Shown here piece by piece: positions 18,784 to 27,911 of a stretch of 64,000 nucleotides of DNA. Made by a program: the position numbers and the translations under genes. The notes below the pieces were generated by a model. It did no database searches and had not been told where the DNA came from. It saw only the letters and a list, made by a program, of their open reading frames with translations. Origin of the DNA: Azospirillum sp. TSH58 (GTDB lineage: Bacteria; Pseudomonadota; Alphaproteobacteria; Azospirillales; Azospirillaceae); assembly GCF_003119115.1 (NCBI RefSeq), contig NZ_CP022364.1:1998001-2062000 (forward strand), given 5' to 3'. Position 1 is the stretch's first letter. Each line of letters starts with the position of its first letter.

Positions 18784-19089
18784 TTAGAGGAGACGGCCGA
18801 AGCGGCGCGGCTTGCGCGGCTCGGCGGGGGTGTCGGCTTCCCCTTCCGGCAGCCCCGCCGGGAGGTCGAGCGGAGCGCCGTCCTGGCGCAGCGCGGCCTC
18901 CAGCTTGCGCCGGAAGGCCCCGCCGTCGTCCTTGGAGTCGAGGAAATGCCCGACGGCTTCCTTCGCCGAGTCGCGGTCGTAGGGGACCTTGCCGAAGACC
19001 GACAGCTTGGCGCGCTCCAGCAGCTTCGGGTCCATCCGTTCGCGGATGGCCTTCATCTGGCGGAGCAGGTCCTTGCGCACGTCGGACAT
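18784..19089 (-). CDS. Conserved-looking small protein, unknown
   Basis: This 101-residue soluble protein is highly charged. Its N-terminal half is helical (VRKDLLRQMKAIRERMDPKL), and its C-terminal tail is Pro/Glu-rich and ends RKPRRFGRLL. There is no signal or membrane segment and I do not recognise a family. It lies between argB and the CorA-like gene on the same strand with short gaps (26 and 14 bases), so the three may be one transcript. Confidence 0.65.
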   Translation of the reverse strand: MSDVRKDLLRQMKAIRERMDPKLLERAKLSVFGKVPYDRDSAKEAVGHFLDSKDDGGAFRRKLEAALRQDGAPLDLPAGLPEGEADTPAEPRKPRRFGRLL

Positions 19090-19115
19090 GGCGGGTCCCC
19101 TTCGCTTTTACACGG

Positions 19116-20015
19116 TCACTCGCGGCCGATCAGCGTGCCGGCCCCGCCCTCGGTGAAGATCTCCAGCAGCAGGGCGTGCGGCACCCGGCCGTCGAGGATG
19201 ACGGCGGCGTCCACGCCCTGTTCGACGGCGTCGATGCAGGTCTCGATCTTCGGGATCATGCCGCCGGTGGCGGTGCCGTCGGCGATGGCGGCGCGCGCCT
19301 GGTCCAGCGACAGGCGCGGCACCAGCTCCTTGTTCTTGTCCAGAACGCCGGCGACGTCGGTCAGCAGGAAGAAGCGGGTGGCGCCCAGCGCCGAGGCGAC
19401 GGCGCCCGCCGCGGTGTCGGCGTTGATGTTGTAGGTGTCGCCGTTGCGGTCGAAGCCGATGGGGGCGATGACCGGGATGATGTCCGACTGAGCCAGCGAC
19501 GTGAGGATCTGCGGGTTCACCTGATACGGCTCGCCGACGAAGCCCAGGTCCAGCACCTTCTCGATGTTGCTGTCCGGGTCGCGCTGGGTGCGGCGCAGCT
19601 TGCGCGCGGTGATCAGGCTGCCGTCCTTGCCCGACAGGCCGACGGCGCGGCCGCCCGCGTTGTTGATGGCGGCGACGATCTGCTTGTTGATGGAGCCGGC
19701 CAGCACCATCTCGACCACCTCGACCGTCTCCTTGTCGGTGACGCGCAGGCCGTCGATGAAGCTGGACTTGATGGCCAGCCGCTGCAGCATCTGGCCGATC
19801 TGCGGGCCGCCGCCGTGCACGACCACGGGGTTGATGCCGACCTGCTTCAGCAGGACGATGTCGCGGGCGAACTTCTCCGCCAGGCTGTCGTCACCCATGG
19901 CGTGGCCGCCGTACTTGATGACGAAGGTGCGCCCGGCGTAGCGGCGCATGTAGGGCAGGGCTTCGGACAGGGTGCGGGCCTTGGCGAGCCACTCGTCGCG
20001 GGTCGTGTTCTGCAC
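19116..20015 (-). CDS. argB: Acetylglutamate kinase
   Basis: This 299-residue enzyme phosphorylates N-acetylglutamate in arginine synthesis. Motifs are KYGGHAMGD near residue 37, [23 protein letters not shown], and [17 protein letters not shown]. Related proteins normally begin close to [21 protein letters not shown]. No ATG fits, so I place the start at GTG 20013-20015. No strong ribosome site precedes it, so a longer form is possible. In many relatives argB follows engB directly, but here an antiporter gene and a small gene separate them. Confidence 0.93.
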   Translation of the reverse strand: MQNTTRDEWLAKARTLSEALPYMRRYAGRTFVIKYGGHAMGDDSLAEKFARDIVLLKQVGINPVVVHGGGPQIGQMLQRLAIKSSFIDGLRVTDKETVEVVEMVLAGSINKQIVAAINNAGGRAVGLSGKDGSLITARKLRRTQRDPDSNIEKVLDLGFVGEPYQVNPQILTSLAQSDIIPVIAPIGFDRNGDTYNINADTAAGAVASALGATRFFLLTDVAGVLDKNKELVPRLSLDQARAAIADGTATGGMIPKIETCIDAVEQGVDAAVILDGRVPHALLLEIFTEGGAGTLIGRE

Positions 20016-20184
20016 GGGATGGAGCCGTTCGTCGGGGTGGGCCAATCGGGTGAGATTCCGCCGACTCTTTAACGGAAAGCGCCGGGGGTGCCTAGGGGGC
20101 TTTTTCAGGGGGGCGCCGCGTCCGGGAACCCTCGCCGCGCCCGGCGGTTCGTCAAGGCAGGACGAACCGCTCAAGGACCCCGTC

Positions 20185-20430
20185 ATGAACGACCGCATCA
20201 TGCCGACGCCGCGCAACCCCTTCACCGAGGCCCACAGGGCGGAGATGGAGGAAACCGCCCGCCGGGCCGAGGAGATCTACGGCTCCCCCGACGCGCAGGA
20301 GGTGACGGAGGCCAACAAGGCATTGAAGGAGCAGGCCCGCGGCGACGGAAAGGGCGGGTCGGAGGGGCCGGATTCGGAAGGGCTGGGCGCCGATCCGGTG
20401 GTGACCGGGAACGTGCGCAAGCCCGGCTGA
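20185..20430 (+). CDS. Small acidic soluble protein, unknown
   Basis: This 81-residue protein begins [23 protein letters not shown] in two blocks, is rich in Glu, Ala, Gly and Asp, and has no membrane or signal segment. The middle ([28 protein letters not shown]) is probably one long helix and the end is flexible. It diverges from argB and converges on the antiporter with 4 bases between the stops. No family recognised. Third-position GC is high as in real genes here. Confidence 0.55.
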   Translation: MNDRIMPTPRNPFTEAHRAEMEETARRAEEIYGSPDAQEVTEANKALKEQARGDGKGGSEGPDSEGLGADPVVTGNVRKPG

Positions 20431-20434
20431 GCGG

Positions 20435-21703
20435 TCAGGCCGTGCCGGCGTGGCCCGCCCGGCGGCCGGCGATCCGCCCGGCCAGCAGGGTCATCGGCTG
20501 GGTCAGCGCGGTGACCACCACGGCCATCAGGACCATGGCCGAGAAGCAGGCGTCCGACAACACGCCCGCTTCCAGCAGGATGGTCAGGACGATCACCTCC
20601 ATCAGTCCCTTGCAGGACATCAGCGTGCCGAGCCGCCAGGAGTCGGCGGCGCTCTCGCCCGACAGCCGGGCGGGCAGGGCGGTGCCCAGGACCTTGCCCA
20701 GGATGGTCGCCACCGTCGCCAGGGCGAAGACCCACCACTGGGCCGAGGCGGCGAGGTCGAGATTGACCTTCAGCCCGGTCAGGGTGAAGAAGAAGGGCAG
20801 CAGGATCAGCGTGGCGAAATGCTCCAGCCGGTCCAGGATGGCCGCCGCCAGCCGCCGCGGCATGACCGTGCCGGCGACGAAGGCGCCCAGGATGTAGTGC
20901 AGCCCGATCAGCTCCGTCACCGCGGCGGAGCCCAGCAGGGCGGCGCAGGTGACCACCACCACCATGTCGCCGACCGCGCCGTCCGGGGCGATGCGGTTCA
21001 TCAGCCGGGTCAGCAGGGGGCGGGCGAACAGCTCCGTCGCGGCGAGATAGGCGAAGCCCAGGACGGCGATCTGCGCCACCCCGGCGAAGCCGCCGCCGCC
21101 TCCCGCCGCCAGCGCCAGCACGGCGGTGATGAGAATCCACAGCAGCGCGTCGTTGACCGCCGCATAGCCCAGCGCCAGCCGCCCGACCCGCTCCCCGATC
21201 AGCCCCATCTCGCGCAGGATGGCGCCCAGCACCGGCAGGGCGGTCACCCCGACGCAGATGCCGAAGCCGGCGGCGAACAGCAGCGGGTCGGCCTTCGGTC
21301 CGGCCATCTCGGGAAAGGCGCCGACGATCCACCAGCCGAGCGCCCCGCCGACCAGGGTCGGCACCATCATGCTCGACAGGCTGATGCCGACGAAGGCGCG
21401 CCCGCGCCCCTTGAACTCCTCCAGGTCGAGATGCAGCCCGGTCAGGAAGGCGAAGAAGACCACGGCGAGCAGAGCCAGTCCGGAGAGCGGCGCCAGAGAC
21501 CCCTTGGCGAACAGCGGTTGCCAGATTTCCGGCGCGGCCTGCCCAAGAACCGACGGACCGAGCGCGATCCCGAACAGGATCTGGATGACCACCATCGGGG
21601 CCACATGCTTCAGACCGGACAGCCGCCACAGCAGGAACGGACCGGCGATCAGCACGATGGCCTGGATGAGGAACAGCAGGGCCGGCGTCAGTTCGAAGGG
21701 CAT
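20435..21703 (-). CDS. Cation/proton antiporter, CPA2 (KefB/GerN-like)
   Basis: This 422-residue integral membrane protein has about twelve hydrophobic segments and the CPA2 fold. Typical parts are GPFLLWRLSGLKHVAPMV at the start, FLTGLHLDLEEFKG, and the unwound-helix region FGICVGVTALPVLGAIL followed by NDALLWIL. The Asp/Asn in that last segment is the ion-binding region in the family. It lacks the C-terminal TrkA-N nucleotide-binding domain of KefB/KefC. It begins 4 bases after the engB stop, so it is read with the engB transcript. The ion (Na or K) is unknown. Confidence 0.88.
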   Translation of the reverse strand: MPFELTPALLFLIQAIVLIAGPFLLWRLSGLKHVAPMVVIQILFGIALGPSVLGQAAPEIWQPLFAKGSLAPLSGLALLAVVFFAFLTGLHLDLEEFKGRGRAFVGISLSSMMVPTLVGGALGWWIVGAFPEMAGPKADPLLFAAGFGICVGVTALPVLGAILREMGLIGERVGRLALGYAAVNDALLWILITAVLALAAGGGGGFAGVAQIAVLGFAYLAATELFARPLLTRLMNRIAPDGAVGDMVVVVTCAALLGSAAVTELIGLHYILGAFVAGTVMPRRLAAAILDRLEHFATLILLPFFFTLTGLKVNLDLAASAQWWVFALATVATILGKVLGTALPARLSGESAADSWRLGTLMSCKGLMEVIVLTILLEAGVLSDACFSAMVLMAVVVTALTQPMTLLAGRIAGRRAGHAGTA

Positions 21704-21707
21704 CGGG

Positions 21708-22370
21708 TCATCCCAGGCTGGCGAGTTGGGCGAGGCTGGCCCGCAGCTCGGCGATGCCCTGGCCCTTCTCGGAGCTGGTGACGTGGATGTCCGGGAAGGC
21801 GGCGGGGTGCTTCTTCAGCGCCGCCACGGTGCGCTTGCTCACCTCGGCCAGCTCCTGCGACCGCACCTTGTCCGACTTGGTCAGGACGACGACGTAGGGC
21901 ACCGCCGCCTGATCGAGCATCGTCATGATCTCCTCGTCGTTGGGCTTCAGCCCGTGGCGCGAATCGACCAGCACCAGCGCCCGGCGCAGCGTGACGCGGC
22001 CGCGCAGGAAGCGGCGGACCATGTCGTTCCAGAGTTCGATCTTCTCCTTCGACTCCTTGGCGTAGCCGTAGCCGGGCATGTCGACCAGCTTCAGCCGGTT
22101 GCCGAGGTTGAAGAAGTTGAGCTGCTGGGTGCGGCCCGGCGTGTTGGAGGTGCGGGCCAGCGTCTTGCGCCCGGTCAGCGCGTTGACGAGGCTGGACTTG
22201 CCGACGTTGGAGCGCCCGGCGAAGGCGACCTCCGGCAGGTCGGCCTCCGGAAGCTGCTCCGCCGTCTGGGCGCCCCAGATGAAATCGCATTCCTTGGCGA
22301 ACAGAAGCCGCCCCGCTTCCAGGGCCTCCTCGTCGAAACCGGAGATCGGGGAGCTGCTGGAAGAGGTCAT
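21708..22370 (-). CDS. engB: Ribosome-biogenesis GTPase EngB (YihA/YsxC)
   Basis: This 220-residue GTPase is needed for large-subunit assembly in known bacteria. G1 is GRSNVGKSS, G3 is DMPGYGYA, G4 is TKSDK and G5 is SSEKG, all at normal spacing. The start MTSSSSSPISG was preferred, because the in-frame sequence before it does not resemble family N-termini. It sits between yidC and an antiporter on one strand. Confidence 0.96.
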   Translation of the reverse strand: MTSSSSSPISGFDEEALEAGRLLFAKECDFIWGAQTAEQLPEADLPEVAFAGRSNVGKSSLVNALTGRKTLARTSNTPGRTQQLNFFNLGNRLKLVDMPGYGYAKESKEKIELWNDMVRRFLRGRVTLRRALVLVDSRHGLKPNDEEIMTMLDQAAVPYVVVLTKSDKVRSQELAEVSKRTVAALKKHPAAFPDIHVTSSEKGQGIAELRASLAQLASLG

Positions 22371-22527
22371 GGACGGCGCTTTCGAAAGACACGGGGTACG
22401 GATGATCGTGACCGGCCCAAAACATAACCGCCGGCAAACGCCCGTCAAGGGAGGCGCTTGCCAGCGGTCGATGCCCTGAAAACAGACAGGGAAATCAGGG
22501 AAGCCGGGTATCAGGTGGAACGGACCC

Positions 22528-24267
22528 TCAGGTCACCTTCACACCGTCCTGCCGCATGATGATCCACTGCTGGGCGATGGACAGGGTGTTGTTCCAGGCC
22601 CAGTAGATGACCAGACCAGCCGGGAAGCTGGCGAGCATGAAGGTGAAGATGATCGGCAGGAACTGGAACACCTTCTGCTGCACCGGATCGGGCGGTGCCG
22701 GGTTCAGCTTCTGCTGGAAGTACATGGTGATGCCCATGATGATCGGCCACAGGCCCAGCATCAGGAGGTGCGGCGGCTGCCACGGGATCAGACCGAACAG
22801 GTTGAAGATGGTGGTCGGATCGGGCGCGGACAGGTCGTGGATCCAGCCGAAGAACGGCGCGTGCCGCATTTCGATGGTCACGAACAGCACCTTGTAGAGC
22901 GCGAAGAACACCGGGATCTGGATCAGGATCGGCAGGCAGCCCGACACCGGCGAGACCTTCTCGCGCTTGTAGAGCGCCATCATCTCCTGGTTCAGGCGGA
23001 CCTTGTCGTCGCCGAAGCGGTCGCGCAGCTCCATCATCTTGGGCTGCAGCTTCTTCATCTTGGCCATCGCGTGATAGGACTTGTTGGCCAGCGGGAAGAA
23101 GGCCGCCTTGACGATCACGGTGAAGACCAGGATGGCGATGCCGAAGTTGCCGAACAGGCGGCCCAGCAGGTCCAGCCCGTAGAAGAACGGCTTGGTCAGG
23201 AAGTAGAACCAGCCGAAGTCGATCGCTAGGTCGAAGTTGGCGATGCCCAGCTTGTCCGAATAGTCGTCCAGCAGGCGGACCTGCTTGGCGCCGGCGAACA
23301 GCCGGTCGGTCAGCTCGACGGTGGCGCCGGGGGCGACCTCCACGGCCTTGCCGAGCGTGTCGACCTGATAGCGGTCGGCAGCGCCGGGGGCGGAGTGGAC
23401 GAAGCGGGCGGTGATCGGGGCCTTCTGGTCGGGGACCAGCGAGACCAGCCAGTACTTGTCGGTGATGCCGATCCAGCCGCCGGTCGACTGGGCGGAGATG
23501 GTGCCGGCCTTGCGCAGGTCGTCGTACTTGTGCTCGTTCAGCTTGCCGTCGAAGACGCCGAGCGGGCCCTCATGCAGGATGTAGTAGCCGTCGGTGTGCG
23601 GCGTGCCGGCCCGGCTGACGAGGCTGTAGGGCAGCAGGCTGACCGGGGCGGAGCCGGTGTTGCGCACCTTCTGGGTGATCGTGAACATGAAGTTCTGATC
23701 GACCGCGATGGTCCGCTCGAACACCAGCCCGTTGCCGTTGTCCCAGGTCAGGACCAGCGGCTGGTCCGGCGTCAGCGCGGTGCCGGCGGCGGTCCAGCGG
23801 GTGTCGGCGCCGGGGACCGGCTGCGACTTGTCCTCCGGAACCCAGCCGAACTCGGCGTAGTAGGCCTCGGGCGTGCCGGCGGGGGCCAGCAGGACGATTT
23901 CCGGGCTCTTGGGATCGGGGGTGACGCGGTAGTCGGCCAGCGTCAGGTCGTCGATGCGGCCCCCAACCAGATTGACCGATCCGTGCAGCGACGGCGTGTT
24001 GATCTTGACGCGCGTTCCGGCGGCCATCTGCTCGGCGAGCAGGCCGGCGCGGTCGCGGACCGTGGCGGGCGCCGCCGTGCCGGGGACCGAACCGGGAGCG
24101 GCGCCCGGCGCGGGCGCGGCGCCGGGAGTGACCGACTGCTCCGTCTGGGCGGCCTGCTGCGCAGCCTGCTGCTGCTTCACCCGGGGTCCATCGTAGAAAT
24201 ACTGGAATCCCAGGAGGATGGCGATCGACAGAGCGATCGCGAGGATGAGGTTGCGTTGATCGGTCAT
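22528..24267 (-). CDS. yidC: Membrane protein insertase YidC
   Basis: This 579-residue protein inserts and folds inner-membrane proteins, alone or with SecYEG. It has the N-terminal anchor (NLILAIALSIAILLGFQYFY), a large periplasmic beta-sandwich domain, and the C-terminal core of five helices starting near GWFYFLTKPFFYGLDLLG. The hydrophilic-groove Arg region is in TVIVKAAFFPLANKSYHAMAK. Length matches other Gram-negative YidC. The start MTDQRNLIL lies about 26 bases downstream of the yidD stop. Confidence 0.98.
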   Translation of the reverse strand: MTDQRNLILAIALSIAILLGFQYFYDGPRVKQQQAAQQAAQTEQSVTPGAAPAPGAAPGSVPGTAAPATVRDRAGLLAEQMAAGTRVKINTPSLHGSVNLVGGRIDDLTLADYRVTPDPKSPEIVLLAPAGTPEAYYAEFGWVPEDKSQPVPGADTRWTAAGTALTPDQPLVLTWDNGNGLVFERTIAVDQNFMFTITQKVRNTGSAPVSLLPYSLVSRAGTPHTDGYYILHEGPLGVFDGKLNEHKYDDLRKAGTISAQSTGGWIGITDKYWLVSLVPDQKAPITARFVHSAPGAADRYQVDTLGKAVEVAPGATVELTDRLFAGAKQVRLLDDYSDKLGIANFDLAIDFGWFYFLTKPFFYGLDLLGRLFGNFGIAILVFTVIVKAAFFPLANKSYHAMAKMKKLQPKMMELRDRFGDDKVRLNQEMMALYKREKVSPVSGCLPILIQIPVFFALYKVLFVTIEMRHAPFFGWIHDLSAPDPTTIFNLFGLIPWQPPHLLMLGLWPIIMGITMYFQQKLNPAPPDPVQQKVFQFLPIIFTFMLASFPAGLVIYWAWNNTLSIAQQWIIMRQDGVKVT

Positions 24268-24293
24268 GGCATCCCGGTTGCCGTGGGCCTTCT

Positions 24294-24614
24294 TTAAGAA
24301 GGGGGCCGAACGCCGGTTTTCAGGCCGGCATGCGAATTGCTGCATCGATGCGCCGCTTCATCCGGCCCGTGCGAACAGCGGGTGGACCGCCCCGGCTCGG
24401 GCACGGGATCATATCCCCACCCGCCCCAGGGATGGCAGCGCAGAAGCCTCCGGACGGTCAGCCAACTGCCCCGGATCGCTCCGTGCTTAGATAGCGCATC
24501 CAGCGCATAGTTTGAACAGGTCGGCTGAAATCGGCAGTGCCACCCGATGAAGGGCGACAGGGTCCACTGATAGCCGACCACGAGCGCGCGCAGAAAATAG
24601 GCGAGCGGGCTCAC
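24294..24614 (-). CDS. yidD: Membrane protein insertion efficiency factor YidD
   Basis: This 106-residue protein has the full YidD core: an N-terminal amphipathic segment ([19 protein letters not shown]), then [15 protein letters not shown] with its conserved cysteines, and [16 protein letters not shown]. The start is GTG at 24612-24614, which overlaps the rnpA stop as GTGA, so translation is coupled. About 25 residues extend past the usual end, rich in His, Ser and Gly. It sits in its standard place between rnpA and yidC. Confidence 0.93.
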   Translation of the reverse strand: MSPLAYFLRALVVGYQWTLSPFIGWHCRFQPTCSNYALDALSKHGAIRGSWLTVRRLLRCHPWGGWGYDPVPEPGRSTRCSHGPDEAAHRCSNSHAGLKTGVRPPS

Positions 24615-25093
24615 GCGCCGGCCTCCCCGCCGCCGGAACCGTTGCCGGTTCCGCCGTTGGGTTTGACGGCGTTTGGCCCGCCATTCGCCTCGTTCTTGGG
24701 CACCTCGTTCTTGGACGCATCGCGCCACAGACCGAGGCGTTTCAGCGCCGCAATCAGATCGCCCAGCAGCTCCGTCCACGGCCTTTCGGCCGTCGCGGCG
24801 CGGGCCACCAGCACGAAATCGTGACCGGGGGCCGCGTGGGCGGTCAGAATTTGACGGGCCGCTTCGCGAAGGCGGCGGCGTGCGCGATTGCGCACGACCG
24901 CGTTCCCCACTTTGCGGCTCGCCGTCAGGCCAAGACGAATCGGCGGCTCGCCAGGGGCGGGCCGCTGCCGTTCGTCGTGTCGGCGCACCTGCAGGATAAG
25001 GCCGGGAGCCACATGCTTGCGCCGTGTACCGGCCACGGCCAGAAACTCCGGCCGCCGCTTCAGGCGCCCGACCCTGGGGTCCGGCGCCGCCAT
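24611..25093 (-). CDS. rnpA: Ribonuclease P protein component with an extended C-terminus
   Basis: This 160-residue protein binds the RNase P RNA and helps process tRNA 5' ends. The signature [23 protein letters not shown] is at about residues 56-78. The typical family length is 110-130 residues. Here the last 35 or so form a low-complexity Asn/Gly/Glu tail ([17 protein letters not shown], then [11 protein letters not shown]). The gene begins 5 bases after rpmH and overlaps yidD by GTGA. Confidence 0.95.
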   Translation of the reverse strand: MAAPDPRVGRLKRRPEFLAVAGTRRKHVAPGLILQVRRHDERQRPAPGEPPIRLGLTASRKVGNAVVRNRARRRLREAARQILTAHAAPGHDFVLVARAATAERPWTELLGDLIAALKRLGLWRDASKNEVPKNEANGGPNAVKPNGGTGNGSGGGEAGA

Positions 25094-25098
25094 GCGTA

Positions 25099-25233
25099 TC
25101 AGGCGCTCAGGACACTGCGGCCCTTGGCGCGACGGCGGGCAATCACCTTGCGGCCACCGACGGTCGCCATGCGGGCGCGGAAGCCATGCCGGCGCTTGCG
25201 CACGATTTTGCTGGGCTGGAACGTGCGTTTCAC
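25099..25233 (-). CDS. rpmH: 50S ribosomal protein L34
   Basis: This 44-residue basic protein has the L34 sequence [17 protein letters not shown] and ends [10 protein letters not shown]. Translation starts at GTG 25231-25233, with GAGGAG a few bases upstream. It is the first gene of the rpmH-rnpA-yidD-yidC-engB unit. A strong promoter lies about 45-70 bases upstream. No DnaA-box cluster is seen beside it, so there is no sign of oriC here. Confidence 0.97.
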   Translation of the reverse strand: MKRTFQPSKIVRKRRHGFRARMATVGGRKVIARRRAKGRSVLSA

Positions 25234-25276
25234 GGCACCATACTCCTCGATCTCAGGGCAAAAAATGAGCCCCGCT

Positions 25277-25305
25277 GTATAGAGGTACCGCCCCCCGGAG
25301 TCAAT
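25277..25305 (-). promoter_or_regulatory. Sigma-70 type promoter of the rpmH unit
   Basis: On the minus strand, TTGACT (25305-25300) and TATACA (25282-25277) are separated by exactly 17 bases. This is close to the consensus TTGACA-N17-TATAAT and would start transcription about 35-40 bases before the rpmH GTG. It is the clearest promoter I can see in the window. Confidence 0.8.
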
Positions 25306-25450
25306 CACGCGCTGCCACCCAAGCGTGGGAAATATTCTCCGTCCGGATGGAAGGTGGCGCAAAGGAGGGTGAAAAGGGGTAGGGCCCTGCCTCCCCCGCC
25401 GTGCCGCGTGTTTACCCCCTGACATCGCGAAAGGTCCGGGGGAAGTCGGC

Positions 25451-26953
25451 ATGCTGCACCGGCGGCAATTCATCGTGTCCAGAAACGCCCAGGCGCTCCG
25501 TCCGGATTGGGTGAGCCGTGACATCGGCGGGCTCGTCCTGTCCCATTGTCCCGACTTGCCGGTCCGGCGCGTGCTGGGCGCCGACAAGACGGTCTGGCAT
25601 CTGCTGGGCCTGCCCGTGCAGACCGACCCGGCGCGCCCGGACCCGGTGGAGGCGCTGGCCGCGTCCCGCGCCGGGGACATCGCGGAGCTGTGCCGTTCCT
25701 GGACGGGACGCTGGCTGCTGCTCAACAACCGGGCGGTCCATCTCGACACCGGCGGGACGCTCGGCTGCTTCTACGCGACGGTGGACGGCGCCCTGACGCT
25801 CACCTCCAGCGCCGGGGTGATGGCGGAGCTGCTGGGCGACGAGGCGACCTTCCGCCGCCCGCTGGCGCACGAGGCCGGGCTGGACTGGTACCCGCTGCCC
25901 GGTTCCGGGCTGGCGGGGGTGCGGCGGCTGCTGCCGACCCAGGTGCTCGACCCCGCCCGCCCGATGGACGATCCGGGATTCCTGACCTTCCGCCGGCCCT
26001 TCCCGGCGGTTCCGCCGGGCTTTTCCGATTCGCTCGCCTATGAGCGGATGGAGTCCATTCTGGTCACCGCCATCCGCAACCTGCACCGGACCCTGTCGGG
26101 GCCGGAGGGCGGCAACCGTCCGCTGATGCTCCAGCTCACCGCCGGCTATGACACGCGGCTGCTGCTGGCCGCGGCGCAGAAGGCCGCGGTGCCCTTCGCC
26201 ACCTTCACCTTCGACCACCGCGACCTGACGCCGGGCGACCGCAAGCTGCCGCCGAAGCTGGCCCGGCTGGCCGGGGTGGAGCATCACCTGATCCCCTGCC
26301 CGCCGTTGGACGCCCAGCGCGCGCGGGACTACGCCGCCCACACCGGCGGGCACACCGCGGCGATGGACGGGGAATTCTACGCCAACGGCGCCTGGGACGG
26401 CGTGCCGGAGGGCGCGGTGGTCCTGCACGGCGGCGTCTTCGAGGTGGCGCGCTGCTTCTACTGGGGCCAGATCCCGCCGGGCCTGGCCGCCGACGGCGAG
26501 GACACCGCCGCCCGGATGTTCGACGCCTTCCGCGGCAAGCTCTACAACCCGCCGTCCCATTGCGAGGCGCTGCGCGAGTGGCTGGCCTGGGTGGTCAAGA
26601 CGCCGGACGTGCTGCCGGGCGGCACGATGGACCTGCGCGACCGCTTCTATCTGGAGCAGCGGGTGGCGGGCTGGCTGTCGGCCATCGACCAGGGGGTGGA
26701 CCTGACCGGGCGGCAGCTCTTCCAGGTCGGCAACTGCGCGGACTTCCTGGCCATCGCCCTGGCGATGCCGGTGGATGTCCGGCGCTCCAGCCAGCATCAG
26801 GCGGAGCTGATCCGCCGCATGGCCCCCGACCTGCTGAGCGAGCCGATCAACCCGCCGCAGCCCGCCGTGCTGCGCCAGCTGCGCAAGCTGCCGCGCCGCC
26901 TGAACAAGCTGCGCACGGCGATCGGGCACCATCTGGCGCGGACATCGGCGTAG
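25451..26953 (+). CDS. Asparagine-synthetase-related protein lacking an intact glutaminase site
   Basis: This 500-residue protein resembles asparagine synthetase B-like proteins found in polysaccharide loci. The N-terminal part (to about residue 150) has the strand pattern of a class II amidotransferase ([20 protein letters not shown]), but the ORF does not begin with the catalytic Cys. The ATP-pyrophosphatase P-loop, normally SGGxDS/T, is degenerate here: [12 protein letters not shown] at about residue 230. It is read toward the glycosyltransferase gene at 26988 and has a GGGGGAAG ribosome site. A role in modifying or regulating the polysaccharide is inferred from position only. Confidence 0.7.
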   Translation: MLHRRQFIVSRNAQALRPDWVSRDIGGLVLSHCPDLPVRRVLGADKTVWHLLGLPVQTDPARPDPVEALAASRAGDIAELCRSWTGRWLLLNNRAVHLDTGGTLGCFYATVDGALTLTSSAGVMAELLGDEATFRRPLAHEAGLDWYPLPGSGLAGVRRLLPTQVLDPARPMDDPGFLTFRRPFPAVPPGFSDSLAYERMESILVTAIRNLHRTLSGPEGGNRPLMLQLTAGYDTRLLLAAAQKAAVPFATFTFDHRDLTPGDRKLPPKLARLAGVEHHLIPCPPLDAQRARDYAAHTGGHTAAMDGEFYANGAWDGVPEGAVVLHGGVFEVARCFYWGQIPPGLAADGEDTAARMFDAFRGKLYNPPSHCEALREWLAWVVKTPDVLPGGTMDLRDRFYLEQRVAGWLSAIDQGVDLTGRQLFQVGNCADFLAIALAMPVDVRRSSQHQAELIRRMAPDLLSEPINPPQPAVLRQLRKLPRRLNKLRTAIGHHLARTSA

Positions 26954-26978
26954 GGGGCATTAATAAGGGGAGCGGTTT

Positions 26979-27017
26979 GCCCCCACCCTAACCCTCCCCC
27001 GCTGGGCGGGGGAGGGG
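26979..27017. repeat. REP-like palindromic repeat, copy 2 (half element)
   Basis: One arm only is present: GCCCCCACCCTAACCCTCCC followed by the compact hairpin CCCTCCCCCGCTGGGCGGGGGAGGGG. It lies between two converging genes. The glycosyltransferase gene on the minus strand runs into it, and its TAG stop (26988-26990) is the CTA of CCCTAACC. Confidence 0.85.
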
Positions 27018-27911
27018 ATTGTGGGCTGGCGCGGGGTCGGGTCGGGGAAGGCCGGGCGCGGCGGTCTTGGACAGATGCAGCCAGCGGCGGTAGGCGTCCT
27101 CGCTGACGGGGGCGCGGTGCTTCAGGCCGATGCGCAGGATCTCCGGCAGGGCCAGCAGGACCTTCAGGTCGGTCAGCCGCGGGCCGTGGCGCAGGTTCTT
27201 CCAGCTGTTGCCGATCCAGCTCCGCGCGAAGCGCAAGGGCAGCAGGCCGGCGGGGCAGCGGGCGATCTCGCGGATCAGGTCGTTGCGGTGATTGTAGAAG
27301 CGCTCCAGCCCCGGCTTGCGGCCCTTCTCGCTCTTGTCGTGATAAACCATGACGCCGGGCAGGGCGACCACCCGGTGGCCGGCGCCGATCAGCCGCAGGC
27401 AGCGGTCCTTCTCCTCCCCCTGGCGGTACAGTTCCGGCATGTAGAGGCCGGCGGCGGCGACCGCGCTGCGGCGCAACAGGTGGCCGCAGCCGACGTACCA
27501 GGGCGCGTCGAAGGGATCAGCCTGCGGCGGGAAATAGACCAGCCCGTCGCGCGTCTCGATGTTGCAGGCCACCGCCGCCACGTCGGCGTGCGTCTCCATG
27601 TAGGCCACCGCGCGGGCGAGGCCGTCCGGCTCGGCGAACCAGGAATCGTCGTCCACCGACAGCACGTAATCGCCCACCGTGTTCACGAAGCCGAAATTGC
27701 GGGCGTAGATCAGCCCGGCGTTGTGCGGCAGCCGGACGTAGCGGACGGTGGGGAACTCCCCCCGCACCATGGCGTCGGTGCCGTCGCTGGAGCCGTCGTC
27801 CACCACCAGGATCTCCGCGACGGGGTGCGTCTGGGCCAGCAGGCGGGACAGCGCGGTGCGAAGCTCCGGCGCGCGGTTGAAGGTGGCGATGACGGCGCTG
27901 ACGGTGGGCAT
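26988..27911 (-). CDS. Family 2 glycosyltransferase
   Basis: This 307-residue enzyme has a GT-A fold. The N-terminus is SAVIATFNRAPELRTAL, the nucleotide-binding region is EILVVDDGSSDGT, and the metal-binding DxD is in VLSVDDDSW at about residue 97. A later acceptor-side motif is YRQGEEKDRCLRL. The start codon overlaps the previous stop as TGATG. The last ten or so residues (NPLPRPAGEG) and the stop are encoded by a REP-like repeat, so the native C-terminus has probably been replaced or extended. Donor and acceptor sugars are unknown. Confidence 0.9.
   Translation of the reverse strand: MPTVSAVIATFNRAPELRTALSRLLAQTHPVAEILVVDDGSSDGTDAMVRGEFPTVRYVRLPHNAGLIYARNFGFVNTVGDYVLSVDDDSWFAEPDGLARAVAYMETHADVAAVACNIETRDGLVYFPPQADPFDAPWYVGCGHLLRRSAVAAAGLYMPELYRQGEEKDRCLRLIGAGHRVVALPGVMVYHDKSEKGRKPGLERFYNHRNDLIREIARCPAGLLPLRFARSWIGNSWKNLRHGPRLTDLKVLLALPEILRIGLKHRAPVSEDAYRRWLHLSKTAAPGLPRPDPAPAHNPLPRPAGEG

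Noticed and set aside
17967..20072. A 701-codon plus-strand frame over the CorA-like and argB genes
   Set aside because: It is antisense to genes with clear motifs and its composition is that of a mirrored high-GC frame.
25234..25450. Possible replication origin next to rpmH
   Set aside because: No cluster of DnaA boxes (TTATCCACA-like) and no AT-rich unwinding region; the space is explained by the rpmH promoter and the start of the next gene.
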